Positions 21,405 to 31,379 are shown, counted from the first letter of the stretch. The stretch: 64,000 nt of DNA from Tamlana crocina (GCA_040429635.1 CP158972.1:3107501-3171500), one strand, 5' to 3'. Made by a program: numbers and translations. The notes: generated from the sequence alone by a model not told the origin.

Positions 21405-21412
21405 TACATTTG
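21405..21412 (+). promoter_or_regulatory. M43 protease gene promoter -7 box
   Basis: TACATTTG, 22 bp before the ATG at 21434. It overlaps the first codons of the longer TTG-initiated frame (from 21410), supporting the shorter start. Confidence 0.5.
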
Positions 21413-21433
21413 GTGGAGAAATATTTTCCCCAA

Positions 21434-23338
21434 ATGAATATTCTAACCTACAAAAACTTCCTTTTACTGTTGGCGGTAATTTTATCGACCGTACAGTTTG
21501 TTTTTTCCCAACATTTTGAAGGCTGCGGAACTTCGGTTTCCGAAGAAGAAATTTCATTTTATAAAAGCATTAAGCCACAACTGGAAAAGGTTGAAAACAG
21601 TTTTTTAAATGCAAAAGCTGCACGTGGCAAATCGGCCAAACAAAGCATAAATAGTATTCCCGTTAAAGCACACATTATTCGAAATTCTGATGGTACGGGT
21701 GGGCTATGTGAAGATGATATTAACAAAGCCATAGCCGAACTCAACAGTATATTTTACGAAGCCCGTTTGGAATTTTTCGTTTGCGACGGCATCAACTATA
21801 TCAATGAAGATGCGCTTTGCCACTTTAAAAAAGGCGATGAAATTTCATTAACAGAAACACATTATGTTCCTGGACTAATCAATATTTTTTTCACCGATTA
21901 TATTGAAAACAACTCCGACGAAAGCATTTGTGGCTACACCGAAAACGCTGGTAAAACCGATTTAATCGTTATGAAAAACGATTGTGCCAAAAACAGTTCA
22001 TCTTTGGCGCACGAAATGGGGCATTATTTTTCGTTATTCCACACCCAAGGCAATACCCCCAATGGCACCGACGAATTGGTTGACGGCAGTAATTGCGACA
22101 CCACTGGTGATGGGATTTGCGACACCCCGGCCGATCCTGGATTAACCCCAAAAGTTATGGGCTACGGCTGCAATTACATTGGCACTGCTCAAGATGCCAA
22201 TGGTGATTTTTACCAGCCCGACACTCAAAATATTATGTCGTATGCCAGTAAAATTTGTCGTACCCATTTTTCACAACAGCAATTGGCTCGCATGTATGCC
22301 TTTTATATCACAGTTAAAAATTATTTATCCTGCCCGTCATTTAATGCAGATATTACAGTAAATGCTACCGAAACCTGTGAAGATTCACTAACCGTAAATT
22401 TTGAAAGCACTACAAACGAAGCTACAAATTGGCAATGGGACATCAACAGCGATGGCATTGTAGATTATACCTCGAAAAACCCCACACATACCTTTCAAAC
22501 TGGTATTTATGATGTTACCTTAACGGTAGAATGCAAGGATAAAATAGCCACCAGGGTGTACCATAACCTAATAAGAATAGGGACACAAAACGAATTTTTA
22601 GACGAAGATTTTGAAGATTTCGATATGTTGGGCAAGCACGGTTGGAGCACAAACGATACTGCCGGTAACGGCTACAATTGGTTTTTGGGCAAAGGCATAA
22701 CGCCTTCGGAGGGCACAGGTCCGAATATTAAAAACGACTCCTTTCTATTTGTTGAAGCCAGTAATGGCGAACCGGGCGACGTGGCAGAATTGATTTCCCC
22801 TTGTTTTAATGTAGATTATGAAAATAGCGGTTTAGAGTTTTCGTACCACATGTTTGGAAAACACATGGGCGAACTGCACGTAGATATTAAAACTGCCGAA
22901 GGCTATATTAATGATGTTATACCGCCGCTAGTGGGCAACCAGCAAAATAATGAAACTGACGATTTCAAAACAAAAACCATCGACTTATCGGCTTATGCTT
23001 ACCAAACCATAAACATACGTTTTCGTGCTGTTCGTGGAGCAAGTTGGGAAGGCGATTTGGCCATCGACAACATTATATTCCAAACTATTTACACAGCCAT
23101 TACCGACGAAGTTTATAAAGTTTACCCCAATCCAGTTACCGATAACTTACTTTACATCAAGAACAACAACCCGAGTGAAGTAGCCACTTATACTATTACT
23201 AACTTAATGGGACAACCATTTTTATCTGGCACGGTAAATAATAATTATCCCGTTGACGTAAGTCGATTATCATCTGGTCATTACATTCTAAGCATCTCCA
23301 ACGGAAAGTCGACAACCGTAAAACGGTTTATAAAATAG
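21434..23338 (+). CDS. secreted M43-type zinc metalloprotease with PKD and sorting domains
   Basis: A 634-residue protein: signal peptide (FLLLLAVILSTVQFVFSQ), a metzincin domain of the pappalysin (M43) kind with SLAHEMGHYFSLFH (zinc ligands H193 and H197, catalytic E194) and a Met-turn NIMSYASK, then a PKD-like domain (NFESTTNEATNWQWDINSDG), a jelly-roll region (about 395-550), and a type IX sorting domain (VYPNPVTDNLLYIKNN, ending TTVKRFIK). It probably digests external protein. The ATG at 21434 is preferred over TTG at 21410 because of the promoter. Confidence 0.92.
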   Translation: MNILTYKNFLLLLAVILSTVQFVFSQHFEGCGTSVSEEEISFYKSIKPQLEKVENSFLNAKAARGKSAKQSINSIPVKAHIIRNSDGTGGLCEDDINKAIAELNSIFYEARLEFFVCDGINYINEDALCHFKKGDEISLTETHYVPGLINIFFTDYIENNSDESICGYTENAGKTDLIVMKNDCAKNSSSLAHEMGHYFSLFHTQGNTPNGTDELVDGSNCDTTGDGICDTPADPGLTPKVMGYGCNYIGTAQDANGDFYQPDTQNIMSYASKICRTHFSQQQLARMYAFYITVKNYLSCPSFNADITVNATETCEDSLTVNFESTTNEATNWQWDINSDGIVDYTSKNPTHTFQTGIYDVTLTVECKDKIATRVYHNLIRIGTQNEFLDEDFEDFDMLGKHGWSTNDTAGNGYNWFLGKGITPSEGTGPNIKNDSFLFVEASNGEPGDVAELISPCFNVDYENSGLEFSYHMFGKHMGELHVDIKTAEGYINDVIPPLVGNQQNNETDDFKTKTIDLSAYAYQTINIRFRAVRGASWEGDLAIDNIIFQTIYTAITDEVYKVYPNPVTDNLLYIKNNNPSEVATYTITNLMGQPFLSGTVNNNYPVDVSRLSSGHYILSISNGKSTTVKRFIK

Positions 23339-23341
23339 AAT

Positions 23342-24373
23342 TTACTTTTTAAGAATAGCCTTATTGATTTGTTTCACCAAACTTGGGCCTTCATAAATAA
23401 AGCCCGTATAAATTTGGACCAAATCGGCGCCGGCCTCTATTTTTTCAAGAGCATCTTCTGCTGAATGGATACCACCAACCCCAATAATCGGGAAAGCCTT
23501 GTTGCTCTTTTCTGAAAGATATTTTATAACCTGAGTACTTCTTGCTTTAATGGGTTGCCCGCTCAATCCGCCATTACCAATGGCTTCCAATAGTTCTTTT
23601 GAAGCTTTCAATCCAGTTCTATCGGTTGATGTATTGCTGGCAATCACCCCATCCAATTGCGTATCGATAACCAACTCTACAATCTCGTCCAATTGATTAT
23701 GGTTTAAATCCGGGGCAATCTTCAATAAAATAGGCTTTTGCTTTTCGAACGTGTTATTGGCTTTTTGTACCGCACCAATCAATTCCTCCAAATAATCTTT
23801 GTCATTTAATTTCGCATGACTGCCCACATTGGGGCAACTTACATTCAGTACAAAATAATCTACGTAAGGGTGCAGCGCATTGAAACATTCCAAATAATCT
23901 TTGGTGTAATCTTCGGGTTTGGTTTGCGTGTTTTTACCAATATTTCCTCCAATAATTAAATTCCCTTTTCGTTTTTTCAATTGGGCAATGGCCGCTTCCA
24001 CTCCTTCATTGTTAAACCCCATACGGTTGATGATGCCTTGGTCGTCCTTCAGCCTAAACAATCTTTTCTTCTCGTTTCCGGGCTGAGCTTTTGGGGTTAC
24101 CGTTCCTATTTCAATAAATCCGAAACCGAAATTTTCTAACTCGTTGTACAAAAAAGCATTTTTATCGAATCCGGCGGCCAACCCAACGGGATTTTTAAAA
24201 TTCAGCCCGAAAAGTTCGCGTTCCAACTTTGGGTCTTCAACCACATAAAGACTTCTAAAAACGGACTTAAATCCGGGGATTTTTGAAGTGAATTTTACGA
24301 GTGAAAATGTAAAATGGTGGATGCTTTCTGGGTCGAACGAAAAAAACAGTGGGCGAAGAATACTTTTGTACAT
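23342..24373 (-). CDS. pyrD: dihydroorotate dehydrogenase (quinone), class 2
   Basis: Membrane-associated flavoprotein oxidising dihydroorotate to orotate with a quinone acceptor. The class 2 N-terminal helix is present ([19 protein letters not shown]), followed by [22 protein letters not shown] with the catalytic Ser region, and [19 protein letters not shown]. The start at 24373 gives 343 residues, the usual length; the frame extends 50 codons further, but a full promoter sits in that extension. pyrE lies 8 kb away, not in operon. Confidence 0.95.
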   Translation of the reverse strand: MYKSILRPLFFSFDPESIHHFTFSLVKFTSKIPGFKSVFRSLYVVEDPKLERELFGLNFKNPVGLAAGFDKNAFLYNELENFGFGFIEIGTVTPKAQPGNEKKRLFRLKDDQGIINRMGFNNEGVEAAIAQLKKRKGNLIIGGNIGKNTQTKPEDYTKDYLECFNALHPYVDYFVLNVSCPNVGSHAKLNDKDYLEELIGAVQKANNTFEKQKPILLKIAPDLNHNQLDEIVELVIDTQLDGVIASNTSTDRTGLKASKELLEAIGNGGLSGQPIKARSTQVIKYLSEKSNKAFPIIGVGGIHSAEDALEKIEAGADLVQIYTGFIYEGPSLVKQINKAILKK

Positions 24374-24387
24374 CGGTAATATTTGTG

Positions 24388-24418
24388 CAAAAGTACGCCT
24401 TATTAAAAAATCAGGCAA
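24388..24418 (-). promoter_or_regulatory. pyrD promoter
   Basis: On the minus strand TTG (24416-24418), a 20-base spacer and TACTTTTG (24388-24395). The predicted leader is only about 9 nt before the ATG at 24373, and the promoter decides that start. Confidence 0.75.
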
Positions 24419-24505
24419 TTCGAAAGGACAAAAAATTAATAATCGTATTTTAGACCTCATTTTAACAAGTATTAAAATACCCCAAAACCTAAAGATTTTA
24501 TAGAA

Positions 24506-25747
24506 ATGATTTCTAAAGAACATATTATAAAACGCTTTATAAGCTACGTTATAATCGATACAGAATCCGACCCAAACTCAAACAGCACGCCCAGCACAAA
24601 AAAGCAATGGGATTTGGCCATTAAACTCACCGAAGAGCTTAAAGCCATCGGGATGAGCGATGTTTCTATTGACGAAAATGCATACATTATGGCCACCTTG
24701 CCTAGTAATGTAGAACACGACGTGCCCACTATAGGGTTTATTTCGCATTTTGATACTTCGCCCGATTTTACGGGAGCCAACGTGAAGCCACAGATTATTG
24801 AAAAATACGATGGAAAGGACATTGTTTTAAACCGAGAAGGAAATATCGTGTTATCGCCGGATTATTTTGAAGATTTACTGCTATACAAAGGGCAAACCTT
24901 AATCACCACCGATGGGAACACCCTACTTGGTGCCGATGATAAAGCCGGGATTTGCGAGATTGTCTCTGCTATGGAATATTTAATCGATCACCCTGAAATA
25001 AAGCACGGAAAAATTCGGGTGGGCTTTACACCCGATGAGGAAATTGGCCGTGGCGCGCATAAATTCGATGTTAAAAAATTCGGAGCCGATTGGGCCTACA
25101 CCATGGACGGCAGCCAAATTGGCGAACTGGAATACGAAAATTTTAACGCCGCCAGTGCCGTAGTAAAAATTAAAGGAAAAATTGTTCATCCTGGTTATGC
25201 CAAAGGAAAAATGGTAAACTCTATGTACATCGCTACCGAATTTATCAATTCGCTACCACGAATGGAAACCCCCGAACACACTGATGGCTACCAAGGCTTT
25301 TTCCATTTGCACGACATGGAAGGTGATGTGGAAGAAACCACTTTACAGTATATTATCCGCGACCATGATAAAGAGCATTTTGAGGCCAGAAAGGAAGTGA
25401 TGCTAAACCTTACGGACGAGTTGAACTCACAATACGAACGCGAAGTGATCACCACCGAAATTAAAGACCAATATTTTAATATGCGTGAAAAAATAGAACC
25501 TGTAATGCATATTGTTGATATTGCTGAAGCCGCAATGAAAGCTGTTGATGTGGACCCCATAATCAAAGCGATTCGTGGTGGTACTGATGGTTCACAACTC
25601 AGTTATATGGGACTGCCCTGCCCCAATATTTTTGCTGGCGGACATAATTTCCATGGGCGTTACGAATACGTTCCCGTAGAAAGCATGATCAAAGCCTCTG
25701 AGGTGATTTGTAAAATTGCGGAGTTGACGGCAAAGAAAAAAATCTAA
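24506..25747 (+). CDS. pepT: peptidase T (tripeptide aminopeptidase)
   Basis: A 413-residue M20-family zinc peptidase removing the N-terminal residue of tripeptides in the cytoplasm. Visible markers are [35 protein letters not shown] (metal-binding Asp), [19 protein letters not shown] and the C-terminal [20 protein letters not shown]. Length is standard. It is divergent from pyrD; with the shorter pyrD start, the two genes do not overlap. Confidence 0.96.
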   Translation: MISKEHIIKRFISYVIIDTESDPNSNSTPSTKKQWDLAIKLTEELKAIGMSDVSIDENAYIMATLPSNVEHDVPTIGFISHFDTSPDFTGANVKPQIIEKYDGKDIVLNREGNIVLSPDYFEDLLLYKGQTLITTDGNTLLGADDKAGICEIVSAMEYLIDHPEIKHGKIRVGFTPDEEIGRGAHKFDVKKFGADWAYTMDGSQIGELEYENFNAASAVVKIKGKIVHPGYAKGKMVNSMYIATEFINSLPRMETPEHTDGYQGFFHLHDMEGDVEETTLQYIIRDHDKEHFEARKEVMLNLTDELNSQYEREVITTEIKDQYFNMREKIEPVMHIVDIAEAAMKAVDVDPIIKAIRGGTDGSQLSYMGLPCPNIFAGGHNFHGRYEYVPVESMIKASEVICKIAELTAKKKI

Positions 25748-25770
25748 AATTTACAGCAAGAAAAAGGAAT

Positions 25771-26820
25771 CTACTCCACCTCCTGATGCTTGGCATAATT
25801 CCGCCACTTTTCAATACACTCCTGCATATCGTCGGGTATCGGGGTGTCGAAACGCATAAACTCGTTGGTATTGGGATGGGTAAAGCCCAACGTTTTAGCG
25901 TGCAACGCTTGGCGCGGCAATACTTTAAAACAATTTTCAACAAACTGTTTGTATTTGGTAAAGGTCGTACCCTTTAAAATTTTATCCCCACCGTAACGTT
26001 CATCATTAAACAAAGTATGTCCAATGTGCTTCATATGTACCCGTATTTGGTGGGTGCGGCCGGTCTCCAATTTACAGGACACCAAAGTGACGTAACCCAA
26101 ACGCTCCAATACTTTATAATGGGTAACGGCAGGTTTGCCTTTATCGGCTTCATCGTCCAAAAACACGGTATTTTGCAATCGGTTTTTGGGGTGGCGGCCA
26201 ATATTGCCCTCAACGGTGCCTTCGTCTTGATCTACATTGCCCCAAACCAAAACTACATATTCGCGTTCACTGGTTTTTTCGGCAAATTGCAACGACAAAT
26301 GGTTCATGGCATGCTCGGTTTTCGCAACCACTAAAAGTCCGCTAGTATCTTTATCAATACGATGCACCAATCCGGGGCGTTCGCTGGAATTATTGGGCAA
26401 ATTATCAAAACGATAGATCAACGCATTTATCAAAGTACCTGAATAGTTGCCATGACCGGGATGCACCACCATTCCTGCGGGTTTGTTAACTACCAAAAGC
26501 TGATCGTCTTCATAAACCACATCGATATCAATATTTTCGCCCACCAATAAATTTTCATGCGGCGGATGTGCAAACAAGACTCTAATCTTGTCGAAAGGTT
26601 TTACTTTATAATTCGATTTTACAGGTGTGCCGTTTACAAAAATGCTTCCGTTTTTGGCTGCGGCCTGAATTTTATTCCGTGTAGCGTTTTCAACAAAATT
26701 CATTAGGTATTTATCAATGCGCAGCGGACTTTGACCTTTTTCAACAGTAAAGGCATAATGTTCGTATAGATCGTCGTTATCCTCGTCGTCGGGCAACTGC
26801 GGTGTGTATTCGTCTATCAT
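25771..26820 (-). CDS. RluA-family pseudouridine synthase (RluD-like)
   Basis: A 349-residue rRNA-modifying enzyme: acidic N-terminus, S4 RNA-binding domain (PLRIDKYLMNFVENATRNKI, about 30-85), then the pseudouridine synthase core with catalytic Asp in LVHRIDKDTSGLLVVAKT and ETGRTHQIRVHMKHIGH. Placement and S4 domain suggest RluD-type 23S modification. Its ATG overlaps the stop of the PASTA gene by four bases (ATGA), so they are translationally coupled. Confidence 0.93.
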   Translation of the reverse strand: MIDEYTPQLPDDEDNDDLYEHYAFTVEKGQSPLRIDKYLMNFVENATRNKIQAAAKNGSIFVNGTPVKSNYKVKPFDKIRVLFAHPPHENLLVGENIDIDVVYEDDQLLVVNKPAGMVVHPGHGNYSGTLINALIYRFDNLPNNSSERPGLVHRIDKDTSGLLVVAKTEHAMNHLSLQFAEKTSEREYVVLVWGNVDQDEGTVEGNIGRHPKNRLQNTVFLDDEADKGKPAVTHYKVLERLGYVTLVSCKLETGRTHQIRVHMKHIGHTLFNDERYGGDKILKGTTFTKYKQFVENCFKVLPRQALHAKTLGFTHPNTNEFMRFDTPIPDDMQECIEKWRNYAKHQEVE

Positions 26821-27377
26821 TGTGGTCTGTTTCCGTTACCCAACACTAAATCAATTACTGAGGTTTTTGGCAATTTATCACCTGCGTGAATCAGGTCGCC
26901 TTTGTGCGATAGTTTCAGCACCATATCTTTGGCAATATTATCTTCGTAAGTGATGTTTCCCACTTTAAAACCCAATGCTTCCAAGGTTGGTTTTACCTGT
27001 CTAAACGTTTTATCAATCAGCCCGTCCGGAATTCTAATTTTTCGGTATCCCGAAGGGTTCAGTGTAATATATATTTTTCGGTTTTCCTTTACCTTATCCC
27101 CTACTTTTGGGTCTTGATCGATTACCGAATATTTCGGATAATCGGGATTATAATTAGCTGAATCCTGAATTTTCATCTCCAGATTATTCTGTTCCAACTC
27201 GATTTTAGCCACTTCAATAGACTTCCCCCGTAAATCGGGCACCGTTTCAAAAGTACCGTGGTTTGTGCTAATATTTAACCATTTCAAAATAATAAAACAC
27301 AGCACAGCAAGAGCCACAATGGCCAATACAATTTGCTTTAAAAAGGCTTTACTGGTAAGGAATTTTAATGCACTCAT
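26817..27377 (-). CDS. PASTA-domain membrane protein
   Basis: A 186-residue protein with one N-terminal membrane helix (QIVLAIVALAVLCFIILKWL) and two PASTA-like repeats (VPDLRGKSIEVAKIELEQNN and IPDGLIDKTFRQVKPTLEAL). PASTA units bind peptidoglycan or muropeptides in penicillin-binding proteins and kinases; here no enzymatic domain is attached. It precedes an RluD-type gene with a 4-bp overlap and lies divergent to ddl. A TATATTTG box is 21 bp upstream. Confidence 0.9.
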   Translation of the reverse strand: MSALKFLTSKAFLKQIVLAIVALAVLCFIILKWLNISTNHGTFETVPDLRGKSIEVAKIELEQNNLEMKIQDSANYNPDYPKYSVIDQDPKVGDKVKENRKIYITLNPSGYRKIRIPDGLIDKTFRQVKPTLEALGFKVGNITYEDNIAKDMVLKLSHKGDLIHAGDKLPKTSVIDLVLGNGNRPQ

Positions 27378-27397
27378 CTAAAGAATTTTCAATTAGG

Positions 27398-27405
27398 CAA
27401 ATATA
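27398..27405 (-). promoter_or_regulatory. PASTA/rluD operon promoter -7 box
   Basis: TATATTTG on the minus strand, 20 bp upstream of the PASTA gene ATG. No clear TTG at the expected distance. Confidence 0.5.
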
Positions 27406-27530
27406 TAAAAACAGAACTGTTTTTTCTTTTGCTATTTATATGATATTTTAGCTCGACGTATTACTAACTATAAACAAATACGTTTTATTGTCGATTAAGG
27501 ATTTTTCCGAATACTAACATTAATTTTTTC

Positions 27531-27544
27531 GCTTCCGCGGAAGC
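27531..27544. repeat. 14-bp perfect palindrome upstream of ddl
   Basis: GCTTCCGCGGAAGC lies 14 bp before the ddl ATG. It could be a hairpin in the leader, an operator, or a member of a dispersed palindrome family. No second copy was found in the window. Confidence 0.5.
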
Positions 27545-27557
27545 AATACCACCAATC

Positions 27558-28538
27558 ATGAAGCACATTGCCATTATAATGGGCGGTTATTCCAGTGAAT
27601 ACCAAATATCGTTAAACAGCGGAAACGTGGTTTACGAAACCCTCGATGCCACAAAATACAAAGCCTACCGCATCCATATTTTTAAGGACAAATGGGTGTA
27701 TGTTGACGATGAAAACACCGAATTCCCTATTGATAAGAATGATTTTTCAGTTGAAGTCGGAGGAAAAAAAATCACTTTCGATTGTGTGTTTAACGCCATA
27801 CACGGCTCGCCGGGCGAAGACGGCTTTATGCAAGCCTATTTTAAACTTTTAAACATGCCGCACACCAGTTGCAGCATGTACCAAGCGGCGCTCACTTTTA
27901 ACAAACGGGACTTGTTGAGCACCTTAAAACCCTATGGCATAAAAACGGCCGAATCGTTTTATTTAAATTTGGGCGACACCGTTAACGAAGATGCTATTAT
28001 TGCCAAAGTGGGACTGCCCTGTTTCGTAAAGGCCAACAAAGCCGGAAGCAGTTTTGGCGTGAGCAAAGTACACAAAAAGGAAGATTTGCAAAATGCCATT
28101 GAGATCGCTTTTAAAGAAGACGACGAAATTATCATCGAATCGTTTTTAGAAGGAACCGAAGTATCGGTGGGCGTTATCTCGTATAAAGGCGAAACCAAAG
28201 TGTTGCCCATTACCGAAATCGTTTCCGAGAATGATTTTTTCGATTACGAAGCCAAGTATTTGGGCAAATCGCAAGAAATAACCCCCGCCCGACTTTCTGC
28301 CGAACAAGAAGCCAAAGTCACCGCCGAAGCCAAAAAGGTTTATGAGGTATTAAAAATGACGGGCTTTAGCCGAAGTGAATTCATTTTTAAAAATGGCGAA
28401 CCGCATTTATTGGAAATGAACACCATACCTGGACTTACCAAAGCGAGTATTTTACCACAACAGGCTGCGGCGGCTGGTATTTCATTGGTGGATTTATTCG
28501 GTAATGCTATTGAAGAGGCTTTGAAGAGCCTCCCTTAA
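27558..28538 (+). CDS. ddl: D-alanine--D-alanine ligase
   Basis: A 326-residue ATP-grasp enzyme forming the D-Ala-D-Ala end of the peptidoglycan stem peptide. N-terminal IMGGYSSEYQISLNSGNVV, AIHGSPGEDGFMQAYF, the ATP-binding KANKAGSSFGVSKV, and the C-terminal HLLEMNTIPGLTKASILPQQ are all present. Length is normal. It is followed by coaD after a spacer holding a promoter. Confidence 0.97.
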   Translation: MKHIAIIMGGYSSEYQISLNSGNVVYETLDATKYKAYRIHIFKDKWVYVDDENTEFPIDKNDFSVEVGGKKITFDCVFNAIHGSPGEDGFMQAYFKLLNMPHTSCSMYQAALTFNKRDLLSTLKPYGIKTAESFYLNLGDTVNEDAIIAKVGLPCFVKANKAGSSFGVSKVHKKEDLQNAIEIAFKEDDEIIIESFLEGTEVSVGVISYKGETKVLPITEIVSENDFFDYEAKYLGKSQEITPARLSAEQEAKVTAEAKKVYEVLKMTGFSRSEFIFKNGEPHLLEMNTIPGLTKASILPQQAAAAGISLVDLFGNAIEEALKSLP

Positions 28539-28589
28539 TCCCTCCAAAGATTGTCAAATAAGTAGAAATTTCAATAACTAATAAAACTG

Positions 28590-28597
28590 TATCTTTG
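28590..28597 (+). promoter_or_regulatory. coaD promoter -7 box
   Basis: TATCTTTG about 53 bp before the coaD ATG at 28650. The predicted leader contains the hairpin at 28621-28640. Confidence 0.5.
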
Positions 28598-28620
28598 AGA
28601 TAAGTTGCTAAATTTAACAG

Positions 28621-28640
28621 ATTCCTGCCTTCGCAGGAAT
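28621..28640 (+). repeat. Hairpin element in the coaD leader
   Basis: ATTCCTGC, a CTTC loop, and GCAGGAAT: a perfect 8-bp stem just before the coaD ATG, with GACAG after it. From memory this phrase recurs in flavobacterial spacers. It overlaps the N-terminal extension of the longest frame (from 28605), arguing against that start. Confidence 0.6.
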
Positions 28641-28649
28641 GACAGAGTC

Positions 28650-29108
28650 ATGAAACGAGCATTATTTCCAGGGTCTTTTGACCCTATCACATTAGGGCAT
28701 TACGATATTATAAAACGGGGCATTACTGTTTTTGATGAAATTGTAGTGGCTATTGGCATTAATGCCGATAAAAAATACATGTTCTCGCTAGAGGAACGTC
28801 AGAAATTTATTGAAGAAGCTTTTAAGGATGAACCCAAAGTTACCGTGGTAACTTACGAAGGTTTAACGGTAGATTTTTGTCAAAAAATCGGGGTTGAATT
28901 CATTTTACGCGGACTGCGAAATCCCGCCGATTTTGAGTTTGAAAAAGCCATTGCCCACACCAACCGAAACCTTTCGGAAATTGAAACCGTGTTTTTGTTG
29001 ACCGCTGCCGGTACGTCTTATATTTCGTCGTCTATCGTTCGCGATGTGATTCGGAATAACGGGGATTATACCAAGTTGGTTCCGGAGAGTGTGCGTGTTG
29101 TAAAATAA
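28650..29108 (+). CDS. coaD: pantetheine-phosphate adenylyltransferase
   Basis: A 152-residue nucleotidyltransferase that adenylylates 4'-phosphopantetheine in coenzyme A synthesis. The N-terminal MKRALFPGSFDPITLGHYDI (with the HxGH-type TLGH), the RGLRNPADFEFE block and YISSSIVRDV are diagnostic. The ATG at 28650 matches the family start; the in-frame ATG at 28605 would add 15 residues encoded by a hairpin element. Confidence 0.97.
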   Translation: MKRALFPGSFDPITLGHYDIIKRGITVFDEIVVAIGINADKKYMFSLEERQKFIEEAFKDEPKVTVVTYEGLTVDFCQKIGVEFILRGLRNPADFEFEKAIAHTNRNLSEIETVFLLTAAGTSYISSSIVRDVIRNNGDYTKLVPESVRVVK

Positions 29109-29172
29109 AAACCTTAAAAGAAAACTTTCTGAACACTTAAATTTCTACTTATATCTAATTAAAACGAAAGGA

Positions 29173-29439
29173 ATGATTATTAAGACTATAAACCCAGGGA
29201 TTCATGAGATTGAAGTTACTATTAAGGAAATCATTTATGGAAATACGGCAGTAGATTACTTCACAGGTTTGAATCAAGTTGAATCAACTACTCTGAAATT
29301 ACGATGCAGGGATTGTACTGTGATGGTTTTTAAAAAAGATATGGAATTATTTGAGAATGTTTCAGCTGGATATCAGTTCAAAGCTAAAGTCAAAGAATGG
29401 AACAAAAACATTTATAATTTTATTAAATTAATCGACTGA
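29173..29439 (+). CDS. hypothetical protein, 88 residues
   Basis: Not recognised. The 88-residue product has beta-strand-like character (GIHEIEVTIKEIIYGNTAVDY), one CRDC pair near residue 50 that could bind metal or form a disulfide, and no signal peptide or membrane segment. It stands alone after coaD with an AAAGG sequence before the ATG. Codon use is AT-rich compared with neighbours. It may be a recent acquisition or a small conserved orphan; coding is likely but not certain. Confidence 0.5.
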   Translation: MIIKTINPGIHEIEVTIKEIIYGNTAVDYFTGLNQVESTTLKLRCRDCTVMVFKKDMELFENVSAGYQFKAKVKEWNKNIYNFIKLID

Positions 29440-29631
29440 CAAGTAAAACAGGAGAATTTTCAAAAAATTAACAAGCTCAACTATACAAAATCAACCATTC
29501 ACCTGATCTTCTTTTCATTCCCATTAACCATCCATAACTTAACCGTATTCATCATAAAAATCTATGATTTTTAGACAAGTATCTTTAACACCTTAAATAC
29601 TTGTTGTTTTCTATTTGATTAAGTTATGCTT
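29440..29631. other. Spacer without recognisable feature
   Basis: AT-rich stretch between the 88-residue gene and the end of the SulP gene. No clear hairpin terminator, promoter match or repeat is visible. Confidence 0.5.
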
Positions 29632-31299
29632 TTAAAAAAACTTATACTCCGATAGTGGTTTCGGAAATTCCTCTGGATTTTCAGCCAAATGGTAACGTGG
29701 GTCGTCAACATCTTCAACAATCACTTCCCTAAATTTCGGGCTGGCTTTATAAAGCAACACTTTACAGTCTGCACTTAAATGTTTTAATTTTATTTTTTTG
29801 CCTTCGGCTTCATATTTGTTCACCAAATTAAAAATGGCTTCGAGTGCGGAATGGTCACTAATTCGCGATTCCACAAAATCGATAATCACATTATCAGGAT
29901 CATTCTTTACATCAAATTTTTCGTTGAAGGCCTGAATCGAACCAAAAAACAATGGTCCCCAAATTTCGTATGTTTTGGTTTTTCCATCATCGGAAATACG
30001 CTTTCTCGCCCTAATTTTCTTGGCATTTTCCCAAGCGAACACCAAGGCCGAAATAATAACCCCTACGAACACGGCTATGGCCAAATCGTAAATTACCGTA
30101 ACGGCAGATACGATAACCAACACCACAGCATCAGCCAATGGAATTTTTCTAATAATACGAAAGCTGGACCATGCGAAAGTTTCAATCACCATCATAAACA
30201 TCACTCCCACCAATGCTGCAATAGGCACCTGTTCGATATATTTATCGGTAAATAAAATAAAGGTCAATAAGGTTACGGCCATCATAATTCCAGATAACCT
30301 CCCACGGCCACCAGCATTGATATTGATTACCGTTTGCCCGATCATTCCGCAGCCGCCGGTACCTCCAAACAATCCGCTCACCACATTACCAGCACCTTGG
30401 GCAATACATTCGCGGTTTCCGTTGCCACGGGTTTCGGTAAGTTCATCCACCAAATTCATAGTCATTAACGACTCAATCAACCCGACTGATGCCGCCAAAA
30501 AGGCATAGGGTAAAATAAACTGTAAAGTATCCAAATTAAAAGGCAGGTTTTGCCAAAGTTCGGTATTGGGCGTTGGAAACTCTCCTTTTAAGCCCGTTCC
30601 GCCACCTTCAACAATATACGAGCCTACGGTACTCACTTCCAGTCCGCCGAAAACTACAACGGCCGTTGTAATTAAAATAGCCGTTAAAGCGGCAGGTAAT
30701 TTAGTGGTGATTTTTGGCAATGCCCAGATAATACCCATGGTGAGCAATACCAACCCAAGCATCACGTAAAGTTCAGTACCCTGCATCGGGATGTTGATAT
30801 ATTCCTTAACGCCTTCGGCAGTAATATTCAATTCTTTATGCGAAAACATGTGTACTTGGGCCATAAAAATAACAATGGCCAAACCGTTTACGAAGCCCAT
30901 CATTACGGGATGTGGAATTAAACGCACAAACCGGCCAAGTTTAAACACACCGGCCAAAATCTGAAAACCACCCATTAAAATCACGGCTGCCAAAAGATAA
31001 AAATACCCCATGTTTTCAATGGGCTGTTCGAACAGCATGCCTCTGGTATGTCCTTCGGAAATAAGGTGTACAAAAATAACAGCAACCGCTCCAGCGGCAC
31101 CCGATATCAATCCAGGGCGCCCTCCAAAAATGGCGGTAATCAAACCGATTATAAAAGCCCCCGAAAGCGCTACCAAAGGGTCTATTTGGGCAACAAAAGC
31201 AAAGGCCACCACCTCTGGAATCATAGCCAATGAAGTCGTGATTCCGGCTAATACATCATCTTTAGCATTGGGCGTAATCTTTCTTACAAAATCTGTCAT
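29632..31299 (-). CDS. SulP family anion transporter with STAS domain
   Basis: A 555-residue membrane protein: a SulP transport domain (about 1-420, many hydrophobic helices, AFIIGLITAIFGGRPGLISG near the N-terminus) and a cytoplasmic STAS domain (about 440-540, VIIDFVESRISDHSALEAIF). Family members carry sulfate, bicarbonate or other anions; the substrate is undetermined, and marine relatives are often suspected bicarbonate importers. Full promoter upstream. The next gene in the same direction encodes a small possibly STAS-like protein. Confidence 0.94.
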   Translation of the reverse strand: MTDFVRKITPNAKDDVLAGITTSLAMIPEVVAFAFVAQIDPLVALSGAFIIGLITAIFGGRPGLISGAAGAVAVIFVHLISEGHTRGMLFEQPIENMGYFYLLAAVILMGGFQILAGVFKLGRFVRLIPHPVMMGFVNGLAIVIFMAQVHMFSHKELNITAEGVKEYINIPMQGTELYVMLGLVLLTMGIIWALPKITTKLPAALTAILITTAVVVFGGLEVSTVGSYIVEGGGTGLKGEFPTPNTELWQNLPFNLDTLQFILPYAFLAASVGLIESLMTMNLVDELTETRGNGNRECIAQGAGNVVSGLFGGTGGCGMIGQTVININAGGRGRLSGIMMAVTLLTFILFTDKYIEQVPIAALVGVMFMMVIETFAWSSFRIIRKIPLADAVVLVIVSAVTVIYDLAIAVFVGVIISALVFAWENAKKIRARKRISDDGKTKTYEIWGPLFFGSIQAFNEKFDVKNDPDNVIIDFVESRISDHSALEAIFNLVNKYEAEGKKIKLKHLSADCKVLLYKASPKFREVIVEDVDDPRYHLAENPEEFPKPLSEYKFF

Positions 31300-31317
31300 T
31301 TTTGGTATTTTATGCTA

Positions 31318-31347
31318 CAAATTTACAGCTTAATAACAGATTAGCAA
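31318..31347 (-). promoter_or_regulatory. SulP gene promoter
   Basis: On the minus strand TTG (31345-31347), a 19-base spacer and TAAATTTG (31318-31325). The leader would be about 12 nt. Confidence 0.75.
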
Positions 31348-31379
31348 CAGTATTTTCTTTAATTAAAAAAACAACACAA

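Noticed and set aside
29851-31333. Large plus-strand frames opposite the SulP gene
   Set aside because: Shadows of the SulP coding sequence; residue composition is not protein-like.
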